Positions 1 to 9,017 of a stretch of DNA of 57,554 nucleotides are shown here, piece by piece. The DNA lies in the NCBI GenBank assembly GCA_964443275.1, contig CAYUCE010000005.1, positions 1-57,554 of the forward strand. Direction: 5' to 3'. This stretch comes from CAYUCE01 sp964443275 (GTDB lineage Bacteria; Bipolaricaulota; Bipolaricaulia; CAYUCE01). The notes beneath the pieces are model-generated. The model searched no databases. It saw only the letters and a program-made list of their open reading frames with translations, and was not told where the DNA came from. The translations under genes and the position numbers were made by a program. The stretch's first letter is position 1; every line of letters begins with the position of its first letter.

Positions 1-10
1 TAACAAGACT

Positions 11-140
11 ACCTACTCTTCTACGCTTCTACGACCTCTTCTCCGCTTCTGCGAACTCTTCTCCGCTTCTACGAAGCTACGAAGGAGCGTAGTAGAGGCT
101 TGCGAAGCAGAGAGCTTCGAAGAAGCGAAGTACGAGAATA
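11..140. repeat. Tandem 20-bp units plus palindromic tail (long-form dispersed element)
   Basis: Three near-identical units built on CTCTTCTCCGCTTCTACG run head to tail from about 11 to 73. They are followed by a partly self-complementary tail rich in CTTCG, GAAGC and GTAGTAG. The same arrangement recurs at 3954-4033, with units in the same order and the same GCG/ACG variation, and shorter relatives lie at 7822-7859 and 31533-31575. There is no coding potential. It sits upstream of moaA and belongs to the dispersed palindrome family described for the other intergenic regions. The left end is cut by the window, so the full element is not visible. From 140 to 298 I see only the moaA leader. Confidence 0.75.
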
Positions 141-298
141 TAACATCCATGATCGATCTTTTGTTTCTTTAATGATCGAAAAGCTCAAGTAAGTATAGCA
201 TTAGGAGTAACATTTTGGTATTCTATTTTTTCAGGAGGGTAGCCTGGGAGGGAGACTTAATCTACTAAAAGGTGTCCATTGAAAGGTAATCTAAAGTT

Positions 299-1258
299 AT
301 GAATAAAGTTGATTATCTAAGAATTTCGGTAACTGACCGGTGCGACCTAAACTGCACTTACTGCGAAGCCGGGGACAGGATTGATTATGTTTCCCCGGAT
401 GAAATCTTATCCTTTGAAGAGATCCTGCAGATAATCCAGTCGGCCAACAAGTTGGGAATAGATCGAATTAGGCTCACTGGAGGTGAGCCGCTGGTAAGGG
501 AAGACCTGCCTACCCTGGTAAAAATGATCTCCAAAAGTAGTGATACTTCCGACTTATCTCTTACCACCAATGGGACGTTATTAGCCCCCAATGTAAAAGA
601 GCTTAAAAAAAAAGGGTTAAACCGGGTAAATGTAAGTCTCGATACCTTAGATAGCGAGCGCTTTCAGAAACTTACCGGCGAGGATAAGTTAGAGCAGGTA
701 CTGGAAGGTATCAGGCGGGCAGTTGAGGTGGGCTTAACTCCGGTTAAGATAAATACGGTGTTGATGAGAAATTTTAACCAGGAAGAGATAGTTAAACTGG
801 TCAAATTTGCTCACCGGGAAAATACCATACCCAGGTTTATAGAGCTTATGCCCATCGGTAACCAAAACTGGGAAGGGGAGTTTCTCCCGGTGGATCAAGC
901 CATCCTTAAATTAGAAAATGAGTCAAAATTAACCCCAGCAAATTTCAAGAAGGGAAACGGCCCCGCAAAATACTATAAAACCTCAACCGGACTTATCGGT
1001 TTCATTTCCCCACTTTCTCATAAATTCTGCTCCCACTGCAATCGAATTCGTCTTACCTCTCAAGGAAATATTAGACCTTGCTTGGCCCATGATTTTCATA
1101 TTTCGTTAAATAAGGCGTTTGCCAAAAAATTAAAACCACCCAAAAGAAAGCGAAAATTAAAGGAACTTATAGCGAAAGCTATTAGATCGAAACCAGACGG
1201 CCATCCTTGGCATCGGGGGGTAAAGACCCGCTCGGAGATGTCCCTATTAGGTGGGTAA
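299..1258 (+). CDS. moaA: GTP 3',8-cyclase MoaA (molybdenum cofactor biosynthesis)
   Basis: This radical SAM enzyme catalyses the first step of molybdopterin synthesis, converting GTP to 3',8-cyclo-H2GTP together with MoaC. The radical SAM cluster ligands are C15, C19 and C22 (CDLNCTYC). A second C-terminal cluster is C244, C247 and C261 (CSHCN...RPC), and the chain ends in the Gly-Gly tail required by MoaA (MSLLGG). The length of 319 residues is normal. The ATG is fixed by an in-frame TAA at 287-289 and a GAAAGG ribosome site about 12 nt upstream. It is a single gene here. MobA, a later enzyme of the same pathway, is encoded at 32300-32884, so the organism probably makes a molybdo- or tungsto-pterin cofactor. 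Confidence 0.96.
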   Translation: MNKVDYLRISVTDRCDLNCTYCEAGDRIDYVSPDEILSFEEILQIIQSANKLGIDRIRLTGGEPLVREDLPTLVKMISKSSDTSDLSLTTNGTLLAPNVKELKKKGLNRVNVSLDTLDSERFQKLTGEDKLEQVLEGIRRAVEVGLTPVKINTVLMRNFNQEEIVKLVKFAHRENTIPRFIELMPIGNQNWEGEFLPVDQAILKLENESKLTPANFKKGNGPAKYYKTSTGLIGFISPLSHKFCSHCNRIRLTSQGNIRPCLAHDFHISLNKAFAKKLKPPKRKRKLKELIAKAIRSKPDGHPWHRGVKTRSEMSLLGG

Positions 1259-1320
1259 ATAGAAATTTATATGAAATCAAAAAGCTCGTCAATTAGGTTA
1301 GGCTAGGTTTATAAGCTAAC

Positions 1321-1923
1321 TTAAGTTCCTTCAACCCTATACAACAGCTCGTAAAGTGCCTTGGTAGTCTTCAGATCTCCCTCTAAATGTTCTTCTATCT
1401 TCTCGAATTCACCCAAATCATTCCATTGGGGAACCAGGCTCGATTCACCAACCAGATAATTTACTCCCAGGGCGGTGGCCACCGTTTCCAAGTCAAACTT
1501 TAGATTCTCACTTTGATTACCCATCCAGTGGGTAACTATCATATATAAGTCAATGTGATTTGTCGTTCTGTATCTGGCCGTGGAAATGTTGATTGGAGTA
1601 TCGATTTGATGCAATCTCGATCTAAGTTCTATAAAAGGAAGATCAAACCGTATGGAATTAAATCCTACAAACTGAGTGAATTTTTTGGCAATGGTCCAAA
1701 AATTTTTTATTATGTTTGGTTCCTCTCCGGCTAATATTTTGATCCGCTCTCCCCGGCTATCCTCAGACATTACGCCAATAGCTATGATCTTCCCCCACAG
1801 TGGATTTAAGGCCATCTCCCCTTTGATTTTCTCTTCTGCAATTTCAGAATCTGCCTTTTCCAAAGCAAGCTCCAGTAAATCCAAGTTGTAGGTGGTCTCG
1901 ATATCAAACACCAAAGGTCTCAT
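1321..1923 (-). CDS. 3'-5' exonuclease related to the PolB exonuclease domain
   Basis: This is a stand-alone DnaQ-fold exonuclease of 200 residues. The three exonuclease motifs are visible: DIET near residue 7 (Exo I), GFNSIRFDLPF near residue 88 (Exo II, with the conserved N and D), and HLEGDLKTTKALY near residue 183 (Exo III, with D). The family resembles the proofreading domain of family B polymerases and is usually annotated as a predicted 3'-5' exonuclease. An AGGGAGG ribosome site precedes the ATG by about 8 nt. The gene converges on moaA and shows no operon partner. The substrate, single-stranded DNA or RNA ends, cannot be told from sequence. Confidence 0.8.
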   Translation of the reverse strand: MRPLVFDIETTYNLDLLELALEKADSEIAEEKIKGEMALNPLWGKIIAIGVMSEDSRGERIKILAGEEPNIIKNFWTIAKKFTQFVGFNSIRFDLPFIELRSRLHQIDTPINISTARYRTTNHIDLYMIVTHWMGNQSENLKFDLETVATALGVNYLVGESSLVPQWNDLGEFEKIEEHLEGDLKTTKALYELLYRVEGT

Positions 1924-2128
1924 CAGTTTAACCTCCCTTAATTAAATTCCCACCTTAATCTAATTAAATGTTGCTAAATATTCAAATCAAACCATTAGCC
2001 TGCACACGACCCTAAGAGTCGGGTAGGTTTTAGAAATTAAAAATTCCTGTAAGTACCAGTAGGTGCTCATTGACATAAGAAGATGAACAAGCTAAAAATA
2101 ATGGAAAGCCCTTTTAAAGGAGGTAGCT

Positions 2129-2905
2129 GTGAGAAAATCATCCTTCGGATTTATAGTTTTAGTCATCGGCCTAACCCTACTTTTTGGTTTTACCGCCCAC
2201 AAAGAAGACGGAACGTTCGTCTATCAAAGGGACGGCAGGAAAATTGCCCAAGAGAGCTTTACCGTGGAGAAGCTCTCCGAGGACAAGATGGTGGTGAGTT
2301 CTACTTTTCAACTGGTGGGTGAAGAAGATATCACGGCGTATATCCCTTCCGGAAGCTACACACAGGTTTTTCGTTTAGATGAAAACTTTGGCCTATTATC
2401 CTATCTTTACCAGATGAATACTAAAGAAGGGAAGCTACAGGTGAAAGTGGATATGGAAAATAGTAAAGCTGCGGTAACCACCGTTTTGACCACCGAGAGC
2501 GGAGAGGAAAACATCATTACCAGGGAGGCTGATCCCGGGGATCGGTTTATTTTTACTCAAGTTTCGGGAGTTCAGTTGATGATTTTACAAAGGATCATCC
2601 ACCAGAATTGGTCTCCAAAGTTCTCAGATCAGGGTTTTAAGCTTTTCGGCTTATACCCTACGGATCCGCTAAAACCATCATTAAAAGAGATTGAAGTTTG
2701 GAAATCAAAACCGACCCTTCTTTCTGGGGGATCAGAAATAATAACTGCCCAGCGTTATCGTTTAAAAATAAACGACATCTACCAGGACAAGGACCTTACC
2801 CTAAGAACTTACTCCGATAAAGGGAGATTATTGGGACTTGAGTTTTACGGAGATTCAAGAATCTTAGTTTATCGAGCAGATCTATTTCCAAACGGTTTCT
2901 TCTAG
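2129..2905 (+). CDS. Exported protein of unknown function
   Basis: I do not recognise this 258-residue protein. It starts with GTG after a strong AAAGGAGG site at 2116-2123. The first 23 residues form a signal peptide or membrane anchor (basic MRKSS, then a hydrophobic stretch to FTAHKEDG). The rest is soluble, mixed charged and beta-prone, with many short alternating hydrophobic strands, as in periplasmic domains that bind or insert lipids or lipoproteins. No catalytic motif is visible. A possible lipoprotein follows at 3069 on the same strand, about 160 nt downstream. Confidence 0.7.
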   Translation: MRKSSFGFIVLVIGLTLLFGFTAHKEDGTFVYQRDGRKIAQESFTVEKLSEDKMVVSSTFQLVGEEDITAYIPSGSYTQVFRLDENFGLLSYLYQMNTKEGKLQVKVDMENSKAAVTTVLTTESGEENIITREADPGDRFIFTQVSGVQLMILQRIIHQNWSPKFSDQGFKLFGLYPTDPLKPSLKEIEVWKSKPTLLSGGSEIITAQRYRLKINDIYQDKDLTLRTYSDKGRLLGLEFYGDSRILVYRADLFPNGFF

Positions 2906-3068
2906 CTTTCATTTATCGATAATTTACAACCACAAGAACCAAGCTTCAGGAAACTCAGGAGGTACTCTGACTGCAAGGCGTATATATTAAGGTCGAGACA
3001 TTAAAAGTAGGAAATTTGTATTTTTTCCACCTTTACTGTATATTATCTCTTGATTAGGAGTGATAGCT

Positions 3069-3743
3069 GTGCAAAAGAAATTAGTATTTCTTTTCCTTCT
3101 GGGGGTGATGCTTTTAGCTCTTGCTGGTTGTCAATGTCTTTGGGCATGGACAGTGATTTATGCAAACCGAGATGTATCGGAGGTACAGCAGGAGGGTTTT
3201 GTATCTGCCAAAGATATCTATATCTGCGCCGGAGAATCCGCCCTGCTCAAATGGGATTCTAGTAACAGATTTACCCAACTGGATATAAACCGAGAGGTGG
3301 GAGAGGTAAATAACAGCGGCCAGGTTACAGTCTCCCCGACCAGTACTGCAGAATATACTATCACTGCTCAGGGTGAAGATTGTACTTCAAGATCTACTGC
3401 TACCGTCCATGTGGTCCAACCCGGAGATCCGATTACAATCAGCGCGCAGGAGACACAAGATCCAAGTACCAAACGTTGGTATTGGCTAAAAGAGACAAAG
3501 AAGCAGATTTACTCACCGGCAATTATGGTAAATAGCATAAGGGTTGTTTACGAGGCAACCGAAGTAGCCCCTTGGACCCTTAACAAAATTGATCCAAATG
3601 GCGAAGCTCATACCGTGGAAATCCCAGAAGATATACGAGTAACCCCTGATCCCAAATTTTCTATCGTGGGTACGTGGGAACTTTCAGCGGATGAACAGTA
3701 TCAGGGAGAAGCAACCTTCGAGCTTTTAGTTGAATGTCAGTGA
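3069..3743 (+). CDS. Putative lipoprotein
   Basis: The 224-residue product has a type II signal peptide: MQKK, a hydrophobic core, then the lipobox LALAGC with the lipidated Cys at about residue 21. I place the start at GTG 3069, because the TTAGGAG site at 3054-3060 lies 8 nt upstream; a further GTG at 3060 overlaps that site. After the anchor come one or more Ig-like beta domains. Residues 45-110 carry an 'ALLKWDSSN...GQVTVSPTSTAEYTITA' pattern (split here for brevity) typical of bacterial Ig-like folds. The function is unknown; a surface or periplasmic role is inferred. Confidence 0.75.
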   Translation: MQKKLVFLFLLGVMLLALAGCQCLWAWTVIYANRDVSEVQQEGFVSAKDIYICAGESALLKWDSSNRFTQLDINREVGEVNNSGQVTVSPTSTAEYTITAQGEDCTSRSTATVHVVQPGDPITISAQETQDPSTKRWYWLKETKKQIYSPAIMVNSIRVVYEATEVAPWTLNKIDPNGEAHTVEIPEDIRVTPDPKFSIVGTWELSADEQYQGEATFELLVECQ

Positions 3744-3941
3744 TGATTTGTCTTCTGATTCTCGCCTAATCGGGCATGGGAGAAAACTGCTTTTTATCTT
3801 TCGTTCTAAGTGCATTTTTTTACTCAGGACGGCGAGCCTTCCTGTGGTTCCCTTTGATTTTGCTCAAAATAATAACAATAATAGTACTGATGCAGTTAGG
3901 ACCAAAAGGACTTGGCAGAATATGGGGTATCCCTGATAAGG

Positions 3942-4127
3942 TGGAAGATTAAAACCTCTTCTCTGCTTCTACGACCTCTTCTACGCTTCTGCGAACTCTT
4001 CTCTGCTTCTACGAAGCAGCATAGTAGAGCTCCCGCTACGATTTTAACTGCAAGGTGAATCCTTAACCTCGATTATGGGGAGGTAGCGGAACCTTTTAAG
4101 GTTCCACCTTACTTGGGATGGTTAAAT
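3942..4127. repeat. Long-form palindrome element followed by a short-form copy
   Basis: At 3942-4033 the arms GTGGAAG and CCCGCTACG enclose three 20-bp units (3954-3973, 3974-3993, 3994-4013) and a GTAGTAG-like tail. The long element thus looks like the short palindrome with its loop expanded. At 4084-4127 there is a short-form copy in the opposite orientation, whose 18-nt stem GGAACCTTTTAAGGTTCC at 4088-4105 is perfectly self-complementary. The rest of the 3744-4162 gap contains nothing I recognise. Confidence 0.8.
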
Positions 4128-4162
4128 TCTATTGAACTTATATCAAAATTCCTGCGAGGGAT

Positions 4163-6388
4163 ATGATGGCAGAGACTGAAAAGTTATTTGAAAGAAGAGA
4201 GGAAATAGAGTGTGTATTAGAAGAGGTAATCTATAAAGACGAAGAGAGCGGTTACACGGTAGCCAAGGTAGCCCCATTGGCCGATGAAAAAGGGCAGATA
4301 ACCGCTGTGGGTAGGATGGCCTCTGTGCTGCCAGGCCAAAACCTTACCCTTAAAGGCAAGTGGGTCATCCATCCCAAATATGGACGACAATTTAAGGTAA
4401 CCAATTACCAAGTGGACATGCCGGCCACTGAGGAGGGGATTAAAAAATACCTTTCTTCCGGGTTAATGAAAGGCATCGGACCGTCGATTGCGGAGAAGAT
4501 AACCAAACGTTGGGGGGAGGAGACCTTGGAAGTGATTGAAAGCGATCCAGATAGGCTAGAAGAAATAGAAGGCATCGGCCCCCACAGACTTAAAAATATC
4601 AAAAAAGCCTGGAAAGAGCAAGAGGACATAAGGGAGGTAATGCTCTTTTTAAAATCTCACGACGTAAGCACTAACCACGGGGTTAAGATATACAAAACCT
4701 ACGGTAAGGATGCCATAAAGACGCTTAAGGAAAATCCATACCGCCTAACCGAGGACATATTTGGGATAGGCTTTAAGACTGCCGATAAGATAGCCATGAA
4801 GCTGGGGATGGATCGGGACTCTTCGGAAAGGATAAAAGCGGGAGTGGAATATACTTTGAGAGAAGCTTCTAATGAAGGCCATACCTTTTTTCCTAAAAGC
4901 GAACTGGAAGAAAAATGCGTAGAAATTCTTGAAGTTGAAAAAGAATCTATTAAGAGCGCAATAAATGAACTCTTCTATCAAGAGAAGGTAATTTTGGAAG
5001 AGCTGGAAGAGGGATCGGCAAAAAAAGGAGATATTGATCAGGCGGTCTATCTGGCTCCTTTTTACTTCTCAGAAAGAGGGGTTGCGGATAGATTAAGTGA
5101 AATAAGCTCAACCCCTTGCAAGGTAAAGCCGGAAAGAGCCGATAAGTTAATAAGCCAGTTGGGAAAACAGGAAGCCATAGAGTACAACCCTGATCAAAAA
5201 GGCATCATCCGGCAGGCTCTGGTCAACAAAATTATGGTGATTACCGGCGGGCCGGGGACCGGAAAGACTACCACGGTAAAAGGTATCATTAGATTAATGA
5301 AGCGGTTGGGTTGGGAAGTTAAATTGGCAGCTCCTACCGGCAGGGCAGCTAAAAGATTAAGTCAGGCCACGGGTAGGGAGGCCAAGACTATTCATCGTAT
5401 GTTAAAATTTAGACCTCCCCACCAATTTTTAAAAAACGAAGATGATCCATTAGATGCCGATGCTATAATTATCGACGAGCTTTCCATGGTTGACCTCATC
5501 TTGATGTATAATCTCCTCAAGGCGATTCCCGATGAAGCTCACCTCATACTGGTCGGGGACGGGGACCAATTACCTTCGGTAGGAGCAGGGAATGTTCTCA
5601 AGGATTTGATTAAATCTGACACAGTAAAGGTGGGCAAACTAACCGAAATCTTCCGGCAGGCAGGAGAAAGTCAAATAGTTATCAATGCTCACCTTATAAA
5701 TAGCGGTCAGTTTCCCCGGTTAAAAAACTCCCCCCGTAACGACTTCTTTTTTATCGAAGAAGAGGACTCTCGTGAAGCGGCCAAGTTAGTTGCAGAGTTG
5801 GCCAGTAAGAGGATCCCCACTAGATTTAACTACGATCCTTTTCAGGACGTGCAGGTGCTTACTCCTATGCATAGGGGCCCGTCGGGAGTAGATCATCTAA
5901 ACCATATGTTACAGGAGAGTCTAAACCCGGCAAGTAAGGACCAAATTCCTTTTACAACCAGACGCTTTAAGCTGGGAGATAAGGTGATGCAGATAAGAAA
6001 TAACTACCAGAAAGATATCTTCAACGGGGACATCGGGAAAATTACGGGTGTAGACAAAAAAGGTAAGCGGATAATGGTCAGATTTTTGGATAGAGGTGTA
6101 GTTTTCTACGAATCGGCGGACCTAAACGAGCTTGTACTGGCTTATGCCATCACCATACACAAAAGCCAGGGTAACGAATATAAATCTGTAATCCTGCCTA
6201 TTTTGACTCAACATTACATAATGCTTCAGAGGAATTTGCTCTATACGGCCCTGACTAGAGCCAAGGAATTGGCGGTTTTTGTAGGAAGTAAAAAAGCAAT
6301 CGGAATTGCAGTCAACAATGATAAAGAAGAACTTAGATATTCGCTTCTTTCCGAAAAGCTAAAGACAGTCCTGGGTCCTAAGTCCTGA
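4163..6388 (+). CDS. recD2: RecD-like 5'-3' DNA helicase (RecD2 family)
   Basis: This 741-residue superfamily 1B helicase acts without RecBC and is involved in DNA repair and mismatch processing in bacteria that have it. The RecD2 layout is clear: an N-terminal OB-like domain (residues 10-90), helix-hairpin-helix repeats with GIGP at about 110-160, Walker A GGPGTGKTTT at about 364, Walker B IIDELSMVD at about 435, and motif VI-type AITIHKSQG near 660. The length is normal for the family. The start is one of two adjacent ATGs (4163 or 4166) after GCGAGGG. No partner gene lies next to it. Confidence 0.95.
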   Translation: MMAETEKLFERREEIECVLEEVIYKDEESGYTVAKVAPLADEKGQITAVGRMASVLPGQNLTLKGKWVIHPKYGRQFKVTNYQVDMPATEEGIKKYLSSGLMKGIGPSIAEKITKRWGEETLEVIESDPDRLEEIEGIGPHRLKNIKKAWKEQEDIREVMLFLKSHDVSTNHGVKIYKTYGKDAIKTLKENPYRLTEDIFGIGFKTADKIAMKLGMDRDSSERIKAGVEYTLREASNEGHTFFPKSELEEKCVEILEVEKESIKSAINELFYQEKVILEELEEGSAKKGDIDQAVYLAPFYFSERGVADRLSEISSTPCKVKPERADKLISQLGKQEAIEYNPDQKGIIRQALVNKIMVITGGPGTGKTTTVKGIIRLMKRLGWEVKLAAPTGRAAKRLSQATGREAKTIHRMLKFRPPHQFLKNEDDPLDADAIIIDELSMVDLILMYNLLKAIPDEAHLILVGDGDQLPSVGAGNVLKDLIKSDTVKVGKLTEIFRQAGESQIVINAHLINSGQFPRLKNSPRNDFFFIEEEDSREAAKLVAELASKRIPTRFNYDPFQDVQVLTPMHRGPSGVDHLNHMLQESLNPASKDQIPFTTRRFKLGDKVMQIRNNYQKDIFNGDIGKITGVDKKGKRIMVRFLDRGVVFYESADLNELVLAYAITIHKSQGNEYKSVILPILTQHYIMLQRNLLYTALTRAKELAVFVGSKKAIGIAVNNDKEELRYSLLSEKLKTVLGPKS

Positions 6389-6435
6389 GTCAACACTTAA
6401 CATCTAAACTAAGATTCAACCTTAACTCTCAAGAC

Positions 6436-7317
6436 CTATACTTCTATTCCCATAAAATGGCGGATGATAAAACCTATGCCAAAAGACAAGGCTGCTATGC
6501 CTAAGCTAATGATTGCCATCTCACCAAATCGGTGTCTAAAAGAAGCATCTTGGGCGATGGATATGTAAAAAGTAAACACGAATATTACAAAAACGGCGAT
6601 TAATAGGGTCAGAAGCAAGCATAAGTAATAGTGAGTAAAGAATAAATAGGGTAAAATCAAAAAGAGCACGGTGAGTATATAGGCTGCTCCAGTATAAACA
6701 GAAGCCTTACCTGGATTTTGTTCACTTTCTTCCGATTTGGTTGATAGGTATTCGGATGCGGCCATAGACAATGAGGCTGCTATTCCGGTAATCAAGCCGG
6801 CCATGGCGATAAGCTGGGTATTTTGCATAGCCAGGGTCAGCCCAGCCAGGGCGCCAGTGAGCTCAACCAAGGCGTCATTTAACCCTAGAACTATGGAGCC
6901 CACGTACCTTAGTCGTTCTTCGTCCATCAGTCCAATTAATTCTTCTTCGTGCTGGTTTTCATCTTCTAGGATTTCTTCAGCTTCAGGGATAGTTTTGGCA
7001 ATATCGGCATAAGACTCCTGGGCTTTTTCCTCGCCTTTTTCCATAAGTTTTATCCCAAAGGTAATCCCAAAGATTATTGAAATGATAAAATAGAACCATA
7101 TTTTGAGCCGGCTGGGTTTTACTTCCTTGTGGGTATAATTCTTCCAGAAGTTGTAGTGTCTTAGTTCGTCAGCGGCTATTTGCTCTATGATCTGCCTGTT
7201 ATGGGTATCCTTTATAAATCGAGTGAGCCTATTATAAATATGGTATTCGGTGATCTCATTTTTTTGGGCAGTCAATATTTTGCTCTTGGTTATGGAATCA
7301 ACTTCTTTTTGGTCCAT
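6436..7317 (-). CDS. Ferritin-like/VIT1 (CCC1-type) membrane transporter
   Basis: The 293-residue protein joins an N-terminal rubrerythrin/ferritin-like domain to a VIT1/CCC1-type iron or manganese exporter. The first domain carries di-metal helices with ExxH-type signatures (EITEYHIYNRL, ADELRHYNFW, EDENQHEE) within the first ~130 residues, interrupted by one hydrophobic helix at about 73-90. The second half has LNDALVELTGALAGL and SMAASEYLS, characteristic of VIT1 transporters, and about five membrane helices. Related bacterial fusions (MbfA type) export iron and protect against oxidative stress. It is monocistronic and convergent with recD2. Confidence 0.88.
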   Translation of the reverse strand: MDQKEVDSITKSKILTAQKNEITEYHIYNRLTRFIKDTHNRQIIEQIAADELRHYNFWKNYTHKEVKPSRLKIWFYFIISIIFGITFGIKLMEKGEEKAQESYADIAKTIPEAEEILEDENQHEEELIGLMDEERLRYVGSIVLGLNDALVELTGALAGLTLAMQNTQLIAMAGLITGIAASLSMAASEYLSTKSEESEQNPGKASVYTGAAYILTVLFLILPYLFFTHYYLCLLLTLLIAVFVIFVFTFYISIAQDASFRHRFGEMAIISLGIAALSFGIGFIIRHFMGIEV

Positions 7318-7537
7318 GGTTATTTTCCTTGTAGGATTCAGATCGATTTTTGATCTATAATTCTGCTTACGGTTTTTAACTGATGATATCCCAAATTCTT
7401 ACATTATAACATTGTAGAGGATTTCGGCAAACTAGATTCTCAGGTAATTAGTTGGCTTGAAGTTTTGCAGATCAGATTTTTTTTAAGTATAAATGTTTAA
7501 TGGTAGTTAATAAGCCTTTAAAAAGGGAGGGAAGGTT

Positions 7538-7771
7538 ATGCCAGTTAGAGCATACATTTTGCTCAATATTGAGGCGGGCAAAATTTCTTCTGTTATAGAT
7601 GAGATATCGAATATACCGGAGGTCGTTGAAGCTTATCCTATTACCGGTGATTATGATGCCATAGCCTGTATTGAAGTCGATGATGTCTCCAATATGAAAA
7701 AAGCTGTGGCTGATAGGATACAAAATATAAAAGGGGTAAAGAAAAGCACCACTCACGTGGCTTTTAAGTAA
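7538..7771 (+). CDS. Stand-alone Lrp/AsnC-type ligand-binding (RAM) domain protein
   Basis: This is a 77-residue protein consisting only of the alpha-beta RAM effector domain of Lrp/AsnC regulators. The pattern RAYILLNIEAGK, VVEAYPITGDYDA and GVKKSTTHVAFK is typical, and no helix-turn-helix precedes it. Such small proteins usually form decameric rings and may bind amino acids or pair with full-length Lrp proteins. A GGGAGGG ribosome site lies about 6 nt before the ATG. No full-length Lrp partner is seen in the window. Confidence 0.88.
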   Translation: MPVRAYILLNIEAGKISSVIDEISNIPEVVEAYPITGDYDAIACIEVDDVSNMKKAVADRIQNIKGVKKSTTHVAFK

Positions 7772-7821
7772 TCCCCTTAAAGGGTTCGTAATTAGGAGTT
7801 GGGATTTAGGATCTCGTACAT

Positions 7822-7859
7822 ACTTCGCTTCTTCGAAGCTACGTAGTAGCGTAGAAGAG
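7822..7859. repeat. Dispersed palindromic element (CTTCGAAG / CTACGTAG core)
   Basis: A compact copy of the long-form loop sequence: ACTTCGCTTCTTCGAAG is followed by CTACGTAGTAGCGTAGAAGA, with overlapping self-complementary arms. A close relative sits at 31533-31575. It lies in the gap between the RAM protein and the DUF5317 gene fragment. It has no coding role and could fold as a hairpin in RNA from either strand. Confidence 0.65.
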
Positions 7860-7974
7860 TTTGTGTTCGATTTGAACAAATGATTATCCAATAAAATTAG
7901 AGGTTTGTTAATTTAGGTTTACTTTATTCTCAGTTCCTAAGACCAGATCCTAGATCCTAATCCCCAAATCCAAA

Positions 7975-8055
7975 TTACCTCATCTCGTTTTGAATCAATA
8001 CTATCAATCCCAGGGCTAGGATTAAATCTCCAATGCTAAAGGCATTGGCAAGCGG
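7975..8055 (-). pseudogene. Duplicated 3' end of the DUF5317 gene
   Basis: These 81 bases match 8351-8431, the last ~27 codons of the neighbouring DUF5317 gene including its stop codon, in the same orientation and at a fixed offset of 376 bp. By eye there are about 4 to 6 mismatches. There is no start or upstream coding sequence, so this is a fragment rather than a gene. Palindromic repeats at 8092-8144 and 8225-8242 lie between the fragment and the intact gene, which suggests a repeat-associated duplication. Confidence 0.8.
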
Positions 8056-8091
8056 ATGGCTTTAGACTTCCATGTTCTTTTATATTTAACC

Positions 8092-8144
8092 ATCCCAAAT
8101 AATATGGAACCCTGAAAGGTTCCGCTACGGGTGACAATTGGGAT
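8092..8144. repeat. Short-form nested palindrome (ATCCCAA...TTGGGAT)
   Basis: A complete short-form element. The outer inverted repeats ATCCCAA (8092-8098) and TTGGGAT (8138-8144) enclose an inner hairpin GGAACCCTGAAAGGTTCC at 8106-8123, followed by the conserved GCTAC. This copy and the one at 21431-21484 define the structure best. Confidence 0.82.
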
Positions 8145-8224
8145 CTAACTCCTCCTCGTTGCTTTTCGTAGTAGAGGAAGGCTTGAGCCTTCCATGTTTT
8201 TTCGAATCGAGGTAAAAACATTAT

Positions 8225-8242
8225 GGAACCTTAAAAGGTTCC
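8225..8242. repeat. Short-form palindrome stem
   Basis: GGAACCTTAAAAGGTTCC followed by CGCTACC is another copy of the dispersed hairpin. Degenerate relatives flank it: a GGAAGGCTTGAGCCTTCC stem at about 8174-8191, and a weaker copy near 8293-8312. The whole 7772-8350 interval is repeat-derived, apart from the DUF5317 fragment. Confidence 0.8.
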
Positions 8243-8350
8243 GCTACCGACTGACAATTGAAATTTAACCTATCCAAGCGGGTTTTCGCCGTGGACCTAA
8301 AAAGATTCCGCTATCTCCGATAATCGATGTTAAGGATTGACTTTGCCTCA

Positions 8351-8893
8351 TTAACTCATTTCGTTTTGAATTAATACTATCAATCCCAGGGCTAGGATTA
8401 AATCTCCAATGCTAAAGGCGTTGGCAAGTGGAAACCATTCGGGCATATATAACAAATCTCCCAAAAAATTTAACTTTGTATTTTCCCCCATAAGTATTGT
8501 ATTTCCGGATACTCCCCCGATTATTAGCTTCTCTGCCACTTGACTTTGTCCGGCCTTGCGCAAGGAAGCCTCCGAGGCGGGCATGTAACCACCATTGACT
8601 AAAATTACTGCGATGTTGGAAAGCATCCCTATTCCCATAAAAATGATCGGTCTGTATCTTCTATTCAAAAAGACGAAGGTCAAAAGCAGAAGGTAAGAGA
8701 TTATATGTAAAACTTGAGTATATTGGGATAGCACGGGTTTAGATGATCCTAAAGGGAAGATCAAAATCTGAATTATCAAAGCTAAAGCTATCAACCAGAT
8801 ACCGTTTAATTCCAGACGAGCGAGATTTTTTATTTTCCCTCTACGGAGCCAGCCGATTGCTACACCAACTAGTACGGCCCACAGGAGAATCAT
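8351..8893 (-). CDS. DUF5317 family membrane protein
   Basis: This 180-residue protein has about five membrane helices. It matches the DUF5317 pattern: a short N-terminal helix with GWLRRGK, a central NGGYMPAS motif at about residue 101, then a loop with GENTKLNFLGDLL and a final helix pair. The biochemical function of the family is unknown. Its 3' end has been copied to 7975-8055. A weak ribosome site precedes the ATG. The gene stands alone between repeat-rich spacers. Confidence 0.8.
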   Translation of the reverse strand: MILLWAVLVGVAIGWLRRGKIKNLARLELNGIWLIALALIIQILIFPLGSSKPVLSQYTQVLHIISYLLLLTFVFLNRRYRPIIFMGIGMLSNIAVILVNGGYMPASEASLRKAGQSQVAEKLIIGGVSGNTILMGENTKLNFLGDLLYMPEWFPLANAFSIGDLILALGLIVLIQNEMS

Positions 8894-9017
8894 CTATTGG
8901 TAGTGGGTTTCATAGGTGATTAGGACACCTGCTTAGGAATGGCACAGAGGCCATTCCCTACATGTACAATTGTACCCGTTTCGTACATTTGGTCGTATCC
9001 GTGAATTCGTAGGGTTG

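Noticed and set aside
3730..3936. 68-codon frame after the lipoprotein
   Set aside because: It overlaps the lipoprotein stop, has no ribosome site and reads as low-complexity sequence next to repeats.
8036..8221. 61-codon minus-strand frame between repeats
   Set aside because: It is translated from palindromic repeats and the DUF5317 fragment; there is no independent coding evidence.
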